Shown: piece after piece, positions 40,501-52,528 of the stretch
Numbering within the stretch: position 1 is the first letter of the stretch
How the letters are laid out: each line of letters starts with the position of its first letter
Origin: Chryseolinea sp.
GTDB taxonomy: Bacteria > Bacteroidota > Bacteroidia > Cytophagales > Cyclobacteriaceae
Length of the DNA stretch: 64,000 nucleotides
Assembly (NCBI GenBank): GCA_025923195.1
Contig: JAICGJ010000005.1
Coordinates: 22,981-86,980, forward strand
Direction of reading: 5' to 3'
Translations under genes and position numbers: made by a program
The notes under the pieces: generated by a model
Database searches by the model: none
The model's input: the letters and a program-made list of their open reading frames with translations, nothing else
What the model was told of the DNA's origin: nothing

Positions 40501-41415
40501 AATTACAACGTACCGGAAGAAGTAAATCTTATTGCTGACGTCAGCCTGGAGAACTGGACCACCGACGACCATACGAATGACCTGGTAAGTCAGACCGTGA
40601 AAAATTACTTGCTGAAGCGTAATACGATCGCCGGTGAATTTAAGCGCGAACGATTTACCCTTGAAGTTGGCGATGAGTTACCCACTGGTATCGTGCAGCT
40701 TGCGAAAGTGTATGTTGCCAAAAAGCGCAAATTAAAGGTTGGTGATAAGATGGCTGGACGACATGGAAACAAAGGCGTCGTTGCCAGAATTGTCCGTGAG
40801 GAAGATATGCCATTCCTGGAAGATGGAACACCTGTTGATATTTGCCTCAACCCGCTGGGCGTTCCCTCGCGTATGAACCTGGGGCAGATTTATGAAACAG
40901 TTCTTGCATGGGCAGGACACAAACTGCGGAGAAAATATGCAACTCCCATATTCGATGGCGCATCGCTGGATGAAGTGCAAAAAGAACTTGCTGAAGCTGG
41001 TTTGCCAGCCTATGGTAGAACTTATCTGTACGACGGACTGACAGGAGAAAAGTTCGATCAGCCAGTTACTGTAGGAATGGCCTACATGTTGAAACTGGGT
41101 CACCTCGTGGACGATAAAATGCACGCTCGCTCCATCGGACCATACTCGCTCATTACACAACAACCTCTTGGCGGCAAAGCTCAGTTTGGTGGACAGCGTT
41201 TCGGCGAAATGGAGGTTTGGGCAATCGAAGCATTCGGCGCTTCGCATATTTTGCAAGAAATCTTAACGATCAAATCCGACGACGTTATTGGCCGGGCGAA
41301 AGCTTATGAAGCCATTGTGAAAGGCGAGAACATGAGAAAGCCAAATATTCCAGAATCGTTCAACGTTTTGGTGCACGAGCTTAGGGGCTTGGCATTGGAA
41401 ATCACCATGGACTAG
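37543..41415 (+). CDS. rpoB: RNA polymerase subunit beta
   Basis: 1290 aa; [47 protein letters not shown]. Called start codon is TTG. Confidence 0.99.
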   Translation: MAKKTINGRIDFSQSERVLDYPDFLDLQLQSFKDFLQIETPAEKRQNEGLYKVFAENFPISDSRENFVLEFVDYTIDPPKYNVDECIDRGLTFSVPLKAKLRLTCNDEDNEDFQTIEQEVFLGNIPYMTEKGSFVINGAERVIVSQLHRSPGVFFAMSKHTNGTKLYSARIIPFKGSWIEFATDVNAVMYAYIDRKKKFPVTTLLRAIGYGSDKDILDLFGLSEEVEATKSTLKKVVDRKLAARVLKTWTEDFVDEDTGEVVSIDRNEVLLERDHTITSEDVEVILDSGVKSIILHRDDINIADYHIIFNTLAKDTSNSEKEAVEYIYRQLRNTEAPDEQTARDIIQSLFFSEKRYDLGEVGRYRINKKLGLDLSFDHRVLTKDDIILIVKYLIGLINSKAVVDDIDHLSNRRVRTVGEQLYSQFGVGLARMARTIKERMNVRDNEEFKPVDLINARTLSSVINSFFGTNQLSQFMDQTNPLAEITHKRRMSALGPGGLSRERAGFEVRDVHYTHYGRLCTIETPEGPNIGLISSLCVHAKVNKMGFIETPYRRVENGKVKTKDQVIFLTAEEEDTHYIAQAKVALKPSGEFVDEKIKARFEGDFPVIEPKDLKYMDIAPNQIVSVAASMIPFLEHDDANRALMGSNMQRQAVPLIRPEAPIVGTGLEGRVALDSRALILAEGNGTVEFVDAKKITIKYEVSEEQQLTSFEDEFRTYNLIKFRRTNQDTCINLTPLVMKGDKVVKGQPLCQGYATENGELALGRNLLVAYMPWQGYNFEDAIVISERVVRDDVYTSIHIEEFELEVRDTKRGEEELTSEIPNVSEEAVKHLDENGIIRIGAEVREGDILIGKITPKGETDPTPEEKLLRAIFGDKAGDVKDASLKAPPSLKGVVIETKLFSRPKRDKDIRTKSKKELDALKNKYSKQLTDLREEMIKKLTHLLNGKTSSGVKHKFGDELITKGVKISSKVIENNLFPDKNIYRDESNYNVPEEVNLIADVSLENWTTDDHTNDLVSQTVKNYLLKRNTIAGEFKRERFTLEVGDELPTGIVQLAKVYVAKKRKLKVGDKMAGRHGNKGVVARIVREEDMPFLEDGTPVDICLNPLGVPSRMNLGQIYETVLAWAGHKLRRKYATPIFDGASLDEVQKELAEAGLPAYGRTYLYDGLTGEKFDQPVTVGMAYMLKLGHLVDDKMHARSIGPYSLITQQPLGGKAQFGGQRFGEMEVWAIEAFGASHILQEILTIKSDDVIGRAKAYEAIVKGENMRKPNIPESFNVLVHELRGLALEITMD

Positions 41416-41463
41416 TGGTTAAGACAACATTAAACTTTAACCTTTAAACTGAAAACTTAAAAT

Positions 41464-44400
41464 ATGTCTTTCAGAAAAAATAAAAAGATCAACAGCGACT
41501 TCTCTAAAATCACCATCAGTCTGGCTTCTCCGGAATCCATTCTGGAGAGTTCACATGGTGAAGTAACGCAACCCGAAACGATCAACTACAGGACGTATAA
41601 ACCTGAGATGGGTGGATTGTTTTGCGAGCGGATTTTTGGTCCGGTAAAGGATTGGGAATGTCATTGTGGAAAGTATAAACGGATCCGTTATAAGGGAATC
41701 ATCTGTGATCGCTGCGGTGTTGAGGTTACGGAGAAAAAAGTGCGTCGTGAGCGCATGGGACACATTGAGCTAGTCGTACCCGTTGCACACATCTGGTATT
41801 TCCGTTCTCTGCCTAACAAGATCGGATATTTGCTTGGACTGGCAACGAAAAAGCTGGATCAAATCATTTATTATGAGCGTTATGTCGTGATTCAACCCGG
41901 GATCAAGGAAGAGGATGGCGTTAAAAGGCTGGACTTCCTCACGGAAGAAGAGTACCTGGATATCATCGATAAACTTCCGCGGGAAAATCAACTTTTGGAC
42001 GACAATGATCCAAAGAAATTCATTGCAAAGATGGGAGCCGACGCCTTGGAAATGTTACTGGGCAGAACTCAGCTGGATCAGTTGTCATATGACCTTAGAC
42101 ACCAGGCGGCAACCGACACATCACAACAACGTAAGGCAGAGGCATTAAAACGCCTCAAAGTTGTAGAGGCATTCCGCGACGCAAGAACCCGTATTGAAAA
42201 TAAGCCAGAATGGATGGTGATCAAAATGGTCCCTGTTATTCCGCCTGAGCTGCGTCCACTGGTACCGTTGGATGGTGGCCGTTTTGCCACGTCCGATTTA
42301 AATGATTTATACAGACGTGTTATTATTCGTAATAACCGTCTTAAGAGACTAATTGACATCAAAGCTCCTGAAGTTATTCTTCGTAACGAAAAGCGGATGC
42401 TCCAGGAGGCGGTTGATTCATTATTTGATAACTCAAGAAAGGTAAATGCAGTCCGGTCTGACGGAAACCGCGCCCTGAAATCCCTGAGCGATATGCTAAA
42501 GGGTAAACAAGGGCGGTTCCGTCAAAACTTGCTGGGTAAACGTGTTGATTATTCCGGGCGATCTGTAATTGTGGTAGGCCCCGAGTTGAAACTTCATGAG
42601 TGCGGTCTTCCAAAAGATATGGCTGCTGAACTGTTCAAACCATTCATTATCCGCAAGCTGATAGAAAGAGGAATTGTTAAGACTGTCAAGTCAGCGAAGA
42701 AAATTGTTGACAGGAAGGATCCCGTGATCTGGGATATCCTGGAAAATGTATTGAAAGGACACCCTGTTCTTTTGAACCGTGCACCAACGCTTCACAGATT
42801 AGGGATACAAGCTTTCCAGCCAAAGCTGATCGAAGGAAAAGCAATTCAGCTGCATCCGTTGGTATGTACTGCATTTAACGCGGACTTTGATGGAGACCAG
42901 ATGGCAGTGCATGTGCCCCTTGGGCAGGAGGCAATTCTTGAAGCATCCATGCTGATGCTTTCATCCCATAACATATTGAATCCTGCTAACGGTGCCCCTA
43001 TTACAGTCCCTTCCCAGGACATGGTGCTGGGTCTTTATTATCTCACAAAAGGCAGAAAAGGAACTAGTGATCACCCGATAAAGGGCGAAGGCAAGAAATA
43101 TTTCTCTGCAGAGGAAGTTATTGTTGCTTTTAACGAAGGAAAACTTTCAAAGCACGCGCATGTAAAAGTGCGTGCCAAGGTAAGAGATAAAAAAACAGGT
43201 GAGTTAACTTCCAAGACGATCGAAACGGTAGCTGGCCGTGTTATCTTTAATCAATATGTGCCTGAGGAAGTTGGCTTTGTGGATGAACTGCTGACGAAGA
43301 AAAAGCTTCAGACGATAATTGCCGAAGTATTCAAAGCCGCAGGTCAGTCCAAGGCTGCCAAGTTCCTCGATGATATCAAGGAGCTCGGATTCCAAATGGC
43401 CTACAAGGGCGGTTTGTCTATGGGCTTGAATGATGTTAAGGTCCCTGACGAAAAGCAGAAGCTTGTCGCCAATGCGCAAGAGGAAGTTGATGGTGTGTGG
43501 AGCAACTACATGATGGGCTTGATTACAGACAATGAGCGCTACAACCAGGTTATCGATATCTGGACCCGTACAAACACATTGTTGACGAATACATTGATGC
43601 GGCAGCTGGAGGAAGACCAACAAGGTTTTAACTCAATCTATATGATGATGCACTCCGGAGCTCGAGGTTCCAGAGAGCAGATCCGTCAGTTAGGAGGCAT
43701 GCGTGGTCTGATGGCCAAGCCACAGAAGAATCTTGCAGGATCCGTAGGTTCAATTATTGAAAACCCAATCCTTTCCAACTTTAAAGAAGGTTTGGATGTG
43801 TTGGAATACTTCATCTCGACCCACGGTGCTCGTAAGGGTCTTGCCGACACAGCCCTTAAGACGGCTGACGCAGGATACTTAACGCGGAGGCTAGTTGACG
43901 TTGCTCAGGATTTAGTGATCACAGAAGAGGACTGCGGCACTTTACGAGGCTTAAAGGTAACTGCTCTAAAGGATAATGAAGACATCGTCGAACCTTTGTC
44001 TGAACGCATTGTCGGCCGCGTCACAGTGCATGCTATTTATGATCCACTTTCGGAAGAATTGATCTGCGAAGCTAACCAGGAAATAACAGATGAATTAGCG
44101 AAACGCATCGAGGATACCAACATCGAAGAAGTTGAGATCAGATCGCTGCTTACATGCGAGTCACGTGTTGGTGGTTGTGCCAAATGCTATGGCAGGAACC
44201 TGGCAACAGGAAAAATGGTACAATCAGGCGAAGCAGTCGGCGTGATCGCGGCGCAATCTATTGGCGAACCGGGTACGCAGCTTACCCTTCGCACGTTCCA
44301 CGTGGGTGGTACTGCATCGAATATCGCCGTTGAAGCAAATATCAAGGCGAAGTTCAGCGGCGTGCTGGAATTTGAAGGCATCCGCGTTATAGATACCACT

Positions 44401-45774
44401 GACCGCGATGGCAAATCCGTGCGTGTTGTAATGGGTCGCACAGGCGAGATCAGAATTCTTGATAAGGAAAGAAATCGTGTGCTGATTACCAATCACGTAC
44501 CGTATGGTGCCTTCGTTCAGGTCGAAGACGGTCAAAAGGTAGAAAAGGGCGATGAATTGTGTAATTGGGATCCGTACAATGCGGTCATACTCTCCGAGTT
44601 TGACGGTAGCATAGAATATGAGGCCATCATTGAAGGGGTTACTTACAAGGAGGAATCTGATGAGCAAACTGGTCACCGTGAAAAAGTAATTACAGATACA
44701 CGCGACAAGACTAAGAATCCTTCAATCATTGTGAAAGGAAAGACTGATACTAAAGGATACAACATTCCTGTCGGCGCCCACTTGGCCGTAGAAGAGGGTG
44801 AGAAGATCAAAGCAGGCCAGGTAATGGCGAAGATACCTCGGACCATGGGTAAATCGCGAGATATTACCGGCGGTCTTCCGAGAGTTACTGAGTTATTTGA
44901 GGCGCGTAACCCATCCAATCCAGCAGTAGTAAGTGAGATTGACGGTGTTGTTACTTACGGCGGTATAAAGAGAGGTAATCGCGAAATATTTATCGAATCA
45001 CGTGACGGTGTTCAGAAACGTTATTTGGTACCGCTGTCAAAACACATACTTGTTCAGGACAACGACTTTGTGAAAGCCGGTCAACCGCTGTCTGATGGAT
45101 CGATCACTCCATCGGATATCCTTTCCATCAAGGGACCTACAGCTGTACAGGAATACTTGGTAAATGAAATTCAGGAAGTATACAGGTTGCAAGGGGTAAA
45201 GATCAACGATAAGCATATCGAAGCAATTGTAAGTCAGATGATGCAGAAAGTTGAAATTATTGATCCGGGGGACACGAGCTTCCTTACCAACGAATATGTA
45301 GACAAGCTTCAGTTCAGAGAGGATAATGATGCGATGCTCGATAAGAAGGTCGTGGTTGAATCGGGAGACTCTCAGGTATTAAAGCCCGGGCAGATCATAA
45401 ATGCTCGTGAGTTGAGGGATGAAAATTCTGCTTTGCGCAGGAGGGATCAAAAACTCGTTGAAGTGCGTGATGCTATGCCGGCGGTTTCAAGACCGACGCT
45501 TCAAGGTATAACCCAGGCGTCGTTGAAAACTGAAAGCTGGCTGTCAGCCGCATCCTTCCAGGAAACAACAAAGGTGCTCAGCGAGGCTGCCATTCGTGGT
45601 AAGACTGACTGGTTGATGGGTCTGAAAGAAAACGTAATCGTAGGTCACTTGATCCCTGCAGGAACTGGTCAGCGTAAATACAATGACCTGATTGTTACCC
45701 ACAAGGATGAGTACGATGCGATGATGACCTCGAAAGAGAGAACTCGCGACCGGGAGAAAGAGCTCCAGGATTAA
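41464..45774 (+). CDS. rpoC: RNA polymerase subunit beta'
   Basis: 1436 aa; [39 protein letters not shown]. Confidence 0.99.
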   Translation: MSFRKNKKINSDFSKITISLASPESILESSHGEVTQPETINYRTYKPEMGGLFCERIFGPVKDWECHCGKYKRIRYKGIICDRCGVEVTEKKVRRERMGHIELVVPVAHIWYFRSLPNKIGYLLGLATKKLDQIIYYERYVVIQPGIKEEDGVKRLDFLTEEEYLDIIDKLPRENQLLDDNDPKKFIAKMGADALEMLLGRTQLDQLSYDLRHQAATDTSQQRKAEALKRLKVVEAFRDARTRIENKPEWMVIKMVPVIPPELRPLVPLDGGRFATSDLNDLYRRVIIRNNRLKRLIDIKAPEVILRNEKRMLQEAVDSLFDNSRKVNAVRSDGNRALKSLSDMLKGKQGRFRQNLLGKRVDYSGRSVIVVGPELKLHECGLPKDMAAELFKPFIIRKLIERGIVKTVKSAKKIVDRKDPVIWDILENVLKGHPVLLNRAPTLHRLGIQAFQPKLIEGKAIQLHPLVCTAFNADFDGDQMAVHVPLGQEAILEASMLMLSSHNILNPANGAPITVPSQDMVLGLYYLTKGRKGTSDHPIKGEGKKYFSAEEVIVAFNEGKLSKHAHVKVRAKVRDKKTGELTSKTIETVAGRVIFNQYVPEEVGFVDELLTKKKLQTIIAEVFKAAGQSKAAKFLDDIKELGFQMAYKGGLSMGLNDVKVPDEKQKLVANAQEEVDGVWSNYMMGLITDNERYNQVIDIWTRTNTLLTNTLMRQLEEDQQGFNSIYMMMHSGARGSREQIRQLGGMRGLMAKPQKNLAGSVGSIIENPILSNFKEGLDVLEYFISTHGARKGLADTALKTADAGYLTRRLVDVAQDLVITEEDCGTLRGLKVTALKDNEDIVEPLSERIVGRVTVHAIYDPLSEELICEANQEITDELAKRIEDTNIEEVEIRSLLTCESRVGGCAKCYGRNLATGKMVQSGEAVGVIAAQSIGEPGTQLTLRTFHVGGTASNIAVEANIKAKFSGVLEFEGIRVIDTTDRDGKSVRVVMGRTGEIRILDKERNRVLITNHVPYGAFVQVEDGQKVEKGDELCNWDPYNAVILSEFDGSIEYEAIIEGVTYKEESDEQTGHREKVITDTRDKTKNPSIIVKGKTDTKGYNIPVGAHLAVEEGEKIKAGQVMAKIPRTMGKSRDITGGLPRVTELFEARNPSNPAVVSEIDGVVTYGGIKRGNREIFIESRDGVQKRYLVPLSKHILVQDNDFVKAGQPLSDGSITPSDILSIKGPTAVQEYLVNEIQEVYRLQGVKINDKHIEAIVSQMMQKVEIIDPGDTSFLTNEYVDKLQFREDNDAMLDKKVVVESGDSQVLKPGQIINARELRDENSALRRRDQKLVEVRDAMPAVSRPTLQGITQASLKTESWLSAASFQETTKVLSEAAIRGKTDWLMGLKENVIVGHLIPAGTGQRKYNDLIVTHKDEYDAMMTSKERTRDREKELQD

Positions 45775-45794
45775 GAAAATACATTTGAAAGTAC

Positions 45795-45826
45795 TGGGTT
45801 GACCCTTCATGGGTCAACCCATTTTT
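45795..45826 (+). terminator. Strong rho-independent terminator downstream of rpoC
   Basis: tgggttgaccc-ttcat-gggtcaaccca followed by ttttt. Confidence 0.88.
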
Positions 45827-45836
45827 ATAATAAGCC

Positions 45837-46169
45837 ATGGCAGACGACAACAAAAACAAGCAGGGCCCACCGCAAAATCAAATCAATATTGAGCTGTCTG
45901 AGGAAATCGCCGAAGGTATCTACTCTAATCTGGCTATGATTGCTCACTCCAATAGTGAATTTGTCATTGATTTTATCAGATTGATGCCGGGGGTTCCAAA
46001 GGCGAAGGTTAAGTCTAGGATAGTGATTACGCCGGAGCATGCCAAACGCTTCTTATTTGCTCTGAAGGATAACATAGAAAAATACGAAAACAGTTTTGGT
46101 GCAATTAAGCGTACTGACGATATGCCTAAGTTCCCTATGAATTTTGGCGGAACCGTTGGCGAGGCTTAG
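45837..46169 (+). CDS. DUF3467 protein
   Basis: 110 aa; NIELSEEIAEGIYSNLAMIAHSNSEFVIDFIRLMPGVPKAKVKSRIVITPEHAKRFLFALKDNI, between rpoC and rpsL. Confidence 0.85.
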   Translation: MADDNKNKQGPPQNQINIELSEEIAEGIYSNLAMIAHSNSEFVIDFIRLMPGVPKAKVKSRIVITPEHAKRFLFALKDNIEKYENSFGAIKRTDDMPKFPMNFGGTVGEA

Positions 46170-46233
46170 ACCTTCCAAAAGTTTAGGAGCTCTCATTAGG
46201 CTGCATATTTCTGATCTTCAACTTTTGGAAGGT
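46170..46233. repeat. 14-bp perfect inverted repeat between the DUF3467 gene and rpsL
   Basis: accttccaaaagtt (46170-46183) is the exact reverse complement of aacttttggaaggt (46220-46233). Confidence 0.8.
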
Positions 46234-46341
46234 GGAAGCCGCTTCAAAGGGTGCAAATTCTTGGGAAAAGGTTTTGCATCCTTTGTTACTTATGATACCT
46301 TTGCAATCCTAATTTTGAAAGGTTAAAAAAGTTAAACATAA

Positions 46342-46758
46342 ATGCCTACCATTCAACAACTTGTAAGAAAAGGAAGAGTGAAATTGACCTTTAAGTCAAA
46401 ATCGCCAGCCTTGGATTCCTGCCCGCAACGCAGGGGCGTTTGTACACGCGTGTACACTACGACGCCTAAAAAGCCCAACTCCGCTATGCGTAAAGTCGCC
46501 CGTGTCCGGTTAACCAACGGCAAAGAGGTGAACGCGTATATCCCGGGTGAAGGGCACAATTTGCAAGAACACTCCATCGTGTTGATAAGAGGTGGTAGGG
46601 TGAAAGACCTTCCTGGTGTGCGTTATCATATCATTCGCGGTGCGCTTGACACTGCCGGTGTCAATGGCCGTAAGCAAAGCCGTTCAAAATATGGCGCTAA
46701 GAGACCAAAGGCAGGCGCGGCAGCAGCACCCGCAAAGGCTGCTCCTAAGAAAAAATAA
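46342..46758 (+). CDS. rpsL: 30S ribosomal protein S12
   Basis: [12 protein letters not shown]...[31 protein letters not shown]. Confidence 0.99.
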   Translation: MPTIQQLVRKGRVKLTFKSKSPALDSCPQRRGVCTRVYTTTPKKPNSAMRKVARVRLTNGKEVNAYIPGEGHNLQEHSIVLIRGGRVKDLPGVRYHIIRGALDTAGVNGRKQSRSKYGAKRPKAGAAAAPAKAAPKKK

Positions 46759-46770
46759 TGTCCAGATGCG

Positions 46771-47238
46771 ATGAGAAAGTCAAAACCAAAAAAAAGATAC
46801 TTACTTCCCGATCCTAAGTTCCAGGATACGTTGGTTACAAAATTTGTGAATTATCTAATGGAAGAAGGCAAAAAGAGTGTTGCCTATACGATCTTCTATG
46901 ATGCGGTGGAGTTGGTCGAGAAAAAAACAAACGAAAACGGCATCGACGTGTGGAAACGCGCTATGAGTAACCTTACTCCCTCGGTTGAAGTGAAGAGTCG
47001 GCGCGTGGGCGGAGCTACTTTCCAGGTACCTGTGGAAGTCAGGCCAGAGCGTAAGATTAACCTTAGTATCAAGTGGTTGATTGACTATGCTCGCCTTAGA
47101 GGTGAAAAAACAATGATGGATAAGTTAGCTGCAGAAATTATTGCTGCATCCAAAGGCGAAGGCGCCGCCATTAAAAAGAAAGATGATACCCACCGTATGG
47201 CTGAAGCGAATAAAGCTTTTTCCCATTTCAGATTCTAA
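46771..47238 (+). CDS. rpsG: 30S ribosomal protein S7
   Basis: [43 protein letters not shown]. Confidence 0.98.
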   Translation: MRKSKPKKRYLLPDPKFQDTLVTKFVNYLMEEGKKSVAYTIFYDAVELVEKKTNENGIDVWKRAMSNLTPSVEVKSRRVGGATFQVPVEVRPERKINLSIKWLIDYARLRGEKTMMDKLAAEIIAASKGEGAAIKKKDDTHRMAEANKAFSHFRF

Positions 47239-47250
47239 TAGCAGTACTGC

Positions 47251-49356
47251 ATGGCTAGAGATTTAAGATATACGAGAAACATTGGTATTGCCGCCCATAT
47301 AGATGCTGGTAAGACGACGACTACCGAGCGAATCTTATATTATGCCGGTGTAAATCATAAGATAGGTGAGGTCCACGACGGCGCTGCAACCATGGACTGG
47401 ATGGCGCAAGAACAAGAGCGCGGTATCACCATTACCTCTGCAGCCACTACTGTGTACTGGAAATACCGCAACAACGACTACCACGTAAACATTATAGATA
47501 CTCCGGGGCACGTTGACTTTACGGTGGAGGTTAATCGCTCTTTGCGGGTTCTTGACGGTCTGGTTTTCTTATTCAGCGCCGTAGACGGTGTTGAGCCTCA
47601 ATCAGAAACGAACTGGCGGCTTGCCGATAATTATAAAGTTGCCCGTATTGGGTTCGTTAACAAGATGGACCGTGCCGGATCAGACTTCTTAGGCGTTTGC
47701 AAACAAGTAAAAGAAAAGTTGGGCAGCAAAGCTGTAGCCCTCCAGTTACCAATTGGAGCGGAGGAAAATTTCCGCGGGGTAGTTGATTTGATTAACAACA
47801 GGGGTATTATCTGGAACGAGAATGACAAAGGGATGACATACGAAGTTGTTCCTGTACCTGAAGATATGGTCGAAGAGGCAAAGGAGTACAGGGAGAAACT
47901 ACTTGAATCTGTTGCTGAATTTGATGAGACGCTGCTTGAAAAGTATTTTGATGATCCTAATTCAATATCTGAGGTAGAAATTTTAAAAGCGTTGCGCGCT
48001 GCAACCATTAGCATGGCTATTGTTCCCATGGTGTGCGGATCTTCGTTCAAGAATAAAGGCGTTCAAACGATGCTCGATTACGTGATGGAACTTTTGCCAT
48101 CACCTATCGATAAGGATACTATCGTTGGCACGGACCCCGATACTAATGCTGAAGTACCAATAAAGCCGGACGAAAAAGCTCCTTTTGTAGCATTGGCATT
48201 CAAGATTGCCACTGATCCATTCGTAGGGCGGCTTTGCTTTATCCGCGCGTATTCAGGTGTGCTGGAATCTGGTTCGTATGTATACAATTCACGTTCTGAA
48301 CAGAAAGAACGGATCTCTCGCGTTTTCCAGATGCATGCTAATAAGCAGAATCAGATTGAAAGACTTTCTGCGGGAGATATCGGTGCTGTTGTAGGGTTCA
48401 AAGACATTAAGACTGGTGATACACTTTGTGATGAAAAACACAAAGTTGTACTTGAATCTATGGTGTTCCCTGAGCCAGTTATCGGATACGCTATCGAACC
48501 GAAAAAGCAGGCGGATGTTGATAAGTTGGGAATGGCTATCTCAAAGTTGGTGGAAGAAGATCCCACGCTTCGCGTAAATACTGATCGTGAAACTGGTCAA
48601 ACAATTCTACGCGGAATGGGAGAATTGCATTTGGAAATTATCATTGACAGGTTAAAACGTGAATTCAAGGTTGAGATCAACCAGGGCGCCCCTCAGGTGG
48701 CTTACAAAGAAACTCTTACAAAATCAATAGAGCATAAGGAAGTATACAAGAAGCAGACTGGCGGACGTGGTAAATTTGCTGATATTGTTTTTGAGATCGG
48801 ACCACGTGATGACGGAAAGGATGGTCTTGAGTTTGTCAACGACATTGTAGGTGGTGTGATTCCTCGTGAATTTATACCTGCAATTCAAAAAGGATTTGAA
48901 CAGTCAATGGTTAATGGCCCTTTGGCAGGATACCCTGTTGATTCGATGAAGGTTAGATTGTTTCATGGGTCTTACCATGATGTTGACTCTGACTCTTTGT
49001 CCTTTGAATTGGCGGCTCGTGTAGGCTTCAGAGAAGCAGCACGCAAGTGCGCTCCTCAATTACTCGAACCTATTATGAGCGTTGAAGTACTATCGCCTGA
49101 TGAATTTACAGGATCCGTAACCGGTGATTTAAACAGAAGAAGAGGTCTTATGAAGGGGATGGATACACGGTCCGGCGCACAGGTTATTAAAGCTGATGTT
49201 CCCCTGTCTGAACTGTTCGGCTATGTCACAGACCTGCGAACGATCACCTCAGGGCGTGCGTCCGCATCGTTGACTTTTTCTCACTATTCTCCAGTTCCTA
49301 AGAATCTGGCAGAAAAAGTAATTGAAGAGGTAAAAGGAGCAACAGTATCGAAGTAG
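47251..49356 (+). CDS. fusA: Elongation factor G
   Basis: [59 protein letters not shown]. Confidence 0.99.
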   Translation: MARDLRYTRNIGIAAHIDAGKTTTTERILYYAGVNHKIGEVHDGAATMDWMAQEQERGITITSAATTVYWKYRNNDYHVNIIDTPGHVDFTVEVNRSLRVLDGLVFLFSAVDGVEPQSETNWRLADNYKVARIGFVNKMDRAGSDFLGVCKQVKEKLGSKAVALQLPIGAEENFRGVVDLINNRGIIWNENDKGMTYEVVPVPEDMVEEAKEYREKLLESVAEFDETLLEKYFDDPNSISEVEILKALRAATISMAIVPMVCGSSFKNKGVQTMLDYVMELLPSPIDKDTIVGTDPDTNAEVPIKPDEKAPFVALAFKIATDPFVGRLCFIRAYSGVLESGSYVYNSRSEQKERISRVFQMHANKQNQIERLSAGDIGAVVGFKDIKTGDTLCDEKHKVVLESMVFPEPVIGYAIEPKKQADVDKLGMAISKLVEEDPTLRVNTDRETGQTILRGMGELHLEIIIDRLKREFKVEINQGAPQVAYKETLTKSIEHKEVYKKQTGGRGKFADIVFEIGPRDDGKDGLEFVNDIVGGVIPREFIPAIQKGFEQSMVNGPLAGYPVDSMKVRLFHGSYHDVDSDSLSFELAARVGFREAARKCAPQLLEPIMSVEVLSPDEFTGSVTGDLNRRRGLMKGMDTRSGAQVIKADVPLSELFGYVTDLRTITSGRASASLTFSHYSPVPKNLAEKVIEEVKGATVSK

Positions 49357-49399
49357 TAATGAATTAGAAGGATTTAGGCGATTTCCTTAAACAGATATT

Positions 49400-49705
49400 A
49401 TGAACCAAAAGATTAGAATAAAACTAAAATCCTACGATCACAACTTAGTTGATAAATCATCTGAGAAAATCGTTAGAGCGGTAAAAGCAACAGGTGCTGT
49501 AGTGAGCGGTCCTATTCCACTTCCCACTGAAAAAGAAAAATTTACGGTACTTCGCTCACCCCACGTAAATAAAAAAGCGCGTGAGCAGTTCCAGCTATGT
49601 ACTTATAAACGGCTAGTGGATATTTATTCTAACAGTGCGAAAACTGTCGATGCGCTGATGAAACTCGAATTACCAAGCGGTGTTGATGTAGAGATCAAAG
49701 TCTAA
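49400..49705 (+). CDS. rpsJ: 30S ribosomal protein S10
   Basis: [62 protein letters not shown]. Confidence 0.98.
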   Translation: MNQKIRIKLKSYDHNLVDKSSEKIVRAVKATGAVVSGPIPLPTEKEKFTVLRSPHVNKKAREQFQLCTYKRLVDIYSNSAKTVDALMKLELPSGVDVEIKV

Positions 49706-49728
49706 CTCTTCTACGATTCAAAGAACTT

Positions 49729-49758
49729 AAAGCCATTCATTTTTGAGTGGCTTTTTTG
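49729..49758. terminator. Terminator between convergent rpsJ and mocA-like gene
   Basis: aaagccattca-ttttt-gagtggctttttt. Confidence 0.75.
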
Positions 49759-50339
49759 TTTACATAGTTTTGATAATCCTCTTCCGTGTCTAAATCAACT
49801 GCGCCTTTTGGAAAATCAATAGCGGCAACCTGATCAGGGAACTGTTGAACAATTTTTTTTGCGCCCTGATCATCGCTTAGCAACAGGAGATTTGAAAAAA
49901 ATGACCTAGCAAACAAGACGGGCACACCGTTGGAATTTGCATAACGAGACGCAACGATGGCTTTTTCTTTTTCCTGGAATTTTTTGGTCATTTTTTGAAT
50001 GTGTTCTACGGTAAGTGCTGGTTGATCGCATACCAAAATCAGTACAGCATCTAACTCCACGCCGCTTTGAATTAAGTAATTCAATCCTGTCTTGATGGAA
50101 CTACCCATTCCCGTTTTCCAATAATGATTGTTGATGATGTCAACTGGAAGCTGGCTGATTACTTCACGATGCGGCTTTTCATTGGCGCCTAAGATGACGA
50201 CGACATTTTCAGGCGTGGCGGCCAATGCAATCTTCACGCAGCGGCATAACAGTGGTTCACCATCTATTTCTAAAAGTTGTTTTGAACGGCCCATTCGACT
50301 GGATGAGCCAGCGGCTAGTACAATGGTTCCAATATTCAT
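49737..50339 (-). CDS. mocA: Molybdenum cofactor cytidylyltransferase-like nucleotidyltransferase (MocA family)
   Basis: GTIVLAAGSSSRMGRSKQLLEIDGEPLLCRCV, ILVCDQPALT, DLDTEEDY. Confidence 0.88.
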   Translation of the reverse strand: MNIGTIVLAAGSSSRMGRSKQLLEIDGEPLLCRCVKIALAATPENVVVILGANEKPHREVISQLPVDIINNHYWKTGMGSSIKTGLNYLIQSGVELDAVLILVCDQPALTVEHIQKMTKKFQEKEKAIVASRYANSNGVPVLFARSFFSNLLLLSDDQGAKKIVQQFPDQVAAIDFPKGAVDLDTEEDYQNYVNKKATQK

Positions 50340-50344
50340 TTGTG

Positions 50345-52510
50345 TTAGGGTAATGCAAACGCCAAGTAGCTGTCCCCTGACTTAGTTCCAGACTTCCCAC
50401 CACCACACGCAATGACGACAAATTGCTTTCCATCAACTTCGTATACCGCAGGCGTGGCATAGCCGGCAGCCGGCAATTCGTACTCCCATAAAATCTTCCC
50501 GGTGTCCTTGTCAAACGCCCTGAACTTTTCGTCACGACTCGCAGCAATAAAAACTAAACCGCCATCTGTTGCGACAGGTCCGCCATAATTCTCCGTGCCG
50601 GTGGGCGGAATGCCCTTGTCTTTCAATTCCTTAAACTCACCAAGCGGGACCTGCCATTTGATTTCTCCGTTATTCAGGTCGATGGCGTTTAACGTTCCCC
50701 AAGGTGGTTCTACTGCGGGGTATCCTTCAGGCGTTAGAAAGCGGGTGTATCCCGTATTTGAAAAGATCACATCCGGATGTCTTTCAAATATTCCTTGTTG
50801 TTCTTCAGCCGTTCTCTCTTGCAGATCGAGTACATAACGCGCGATGGCATCGCGATCTTTGTCACTCAGATGGGAAAATGCAGGCATCGCGCCTTTACCC
50901 GTCAGCATGAATTTTTTCATGCTTTCCTTATTGAACTTGCTTTGAAGGTTTCTTAACGCAGGGTATACATGTCCGTCGCCTCCACGGTCAATCCCATGAC
51001 AGGTAGCGCAATTTGTCCGGTAGAGGGAAATACCGACCCACGCATCCGCTTTCATTCTTACGTCAACCATTGTAAGTATCCATGGCATTTCGTTAGCGTT
51101 TACGTAGAGTATTCCGGATGGATCAAATGAAGCGCCACCCCATTCTGCACCTCCATCAAAACCGGGAAAAACAATAGTTCCCTCTTTGCTGGGAGGAACA
51201 AACTGTCCGCCTGATCTTACTTTTGAAAACTTTTCTGTTACAAAGGCCTCGATTTCCGGAGTGATCTTATTGATCATGTCCTTTGTAAAAACCTGGCGCG
51301 CAAACGGCGGAGGCTTAAGCGGTAGGGGTTGGGTTGGCCAGGTTTCCTCACCTTCAAGATCGGACTTGGGAACGTCTACTTCTTCGACCGGGAACAGCAG
51401 CTCTCCTGTTTCACGATTCAATACGTAAACATGCCCTGACTTTGTCGTTTGGGCAACGGCATCGATCGATTTCCCGTTATGAGTAACCGTAACCAGGATA
51501 GGTGAGGCAGGGAGATCACGATCCCAAAGGTCATGGTGGACGGTTTGATAGTGCCACTTGCGTTCTCCGGTCTCAGCGTTCAAAGCCAGAATGCAATTTG
51601 CATATAGATTCTGCCCCTTCCTGTTTCCACCCCAGAAGTCAAACGAAGCAGAGCCGGTCCCGGCAAATACCAACCCGCGTTCGAGATCAACAGAGAGCCC
51701 GCTCCAGGCATTGGCGCCTCCTATTCGTTTCCACGCATCCTCGGGCCAGGTTTCATAGCCAGGTTCACCTGGATGTGGTATTGTCCGGAATACCCAAACG
51801 AGCTTTCCGGTTCTAGCATCGAAAGCACGAAGATATCCAGGCGCAGCGATCGGGCCCTCATTCACGCGCGAGCCCATAATGATTAGATTCTTATAAATCA
51901 CTCCGGGGGTATTGGATCCCACCATCAGGTTGGCAGAGCCTTGACCCAGCCCTTCTTTTAAGCTGACCCTCCCCGAGGTGCCGAAACTTTCAATTTTCTT
52001 TCCCGTGCGAGCGTCCAACGCATACAACCATTGACCGAGTGAGTATAAAATTCTTTTGTCCTCGCCTTCTTCCCAATAGGTAACCCCGCGGTTCACTCCC
52101 AAGCCTCCACCGGCTTCTTTTGTGCTGTCGAATCGCCATAGCTGTTTACCTGTTGCAGCATCCAGGGCAAAAGCCTTCAGCGTCGGAGATGTTGCGTACA
52201 AAACGTCATTTACGATTATGGGATTGCATTGTATCTGAGACCGGTTGTCAGCAGTATCCGCCTCTCCGGATTTATATTCCCAAGCCAGTGTGAGTCTACT
52301 AACATTTTCTTTCGTGATCTGATCTAAAGAAGAGTATTGTGTGCCCTTAGGATTACCACCTTTCACCCTCCAAGTCGACAATTCTTCAGTTTTGGATTCG
52401 GTGCTTGTAGTATTGCACGCGAGGAAAAGCAGTGGTACTACGGCAAGGCAATATGAAAAGAGCTTCATTAAAAAATTGTTTGAGCAATGAAACTCTGAAT
52501 TTCTATTCAA
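50345..52510 (-). CDS. PQQ-dependent dehydrogenase with internal cytochrome c site
   Basis: 721 aa; lipobox LFLACNTT, WRVKGGNPKGTQYSSLDQITKENVSRLTLAWEYKSGE, repeated propeller motifs (LWRFDSTKEAGGG, GKLVWVF), CATCHGIDRGGDG, then GGPVATDGGLVFIAASRDEKFRAFDKDTGKILWEYELP. Confidence 0.9.
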   Translation of the reverse strand: MNRNSEFHCSNNFLMKLFSYCLAVVPLLFLACNTTSTESKTEELSTWRVKGGNPKGTQYSSLDQITKENVSRLTLAWEYKSGEADTADNRSQIQCNPIIVNDVLYATSPTLKAFALDAATGKQLWRFDSTKEAGGGLGVNRGVTYWEEGEDKRILYSLGQWLYALDARTGKKIESFGTSGRVSLKEGLGQGSANLMVGSNTPGVIYKNLIIMGSRVNEGPIAAPGYLRAFDARTGKLVWVFRTIPHPGEPGYETWPEDAWKRIGGANAWSGLSVDLERGLVFAGTGSASFDFWGGNRKGQNLYANCILALNAETGERKWHYQTVHHDLWDRDLPASPILVTVTHNGKSIDAVAQTTKSGHVYVLNRETGELLFPVEEVDVPKSDLEGEETWPTQPLPLKPPPFARQVFTKDMINKITPEIEAFVTEKFSKVRSGGQFVPPSKEGTIVFPGFDGGAEWGGASFDPSGILYVNANEMPWILTMVDVRMKADAWVGISLYRTNCATCHGIDRGGDGHVYPALRNLQSKFNKESMKKFMLTGKGAMPAFSHLSDKDRDAIARYVLDLQERTAEEQQGIFERHPDVIFSNTGYTRFLTPEGYPAVEPPWGTLNAIDLNNGEIKWQVPLGEFKELKDKGIPPTGTENYGGPVATDGGLVFIAASRDEKFRAFDKDTGKILWEYELPAAGYATPAVYEVDGKQFVVIACGGGKSGTKSGDSYLAFALP

Positions 52511-52528
52511 GAATACAAATGATGGAAA

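Noticed and set aside
39574-41256. Long antisense ORFs (152, 139, 109, 174 aa) inside rpoB
   Set aside because: Antisense open frames within a highly constrained gene; no motifs.
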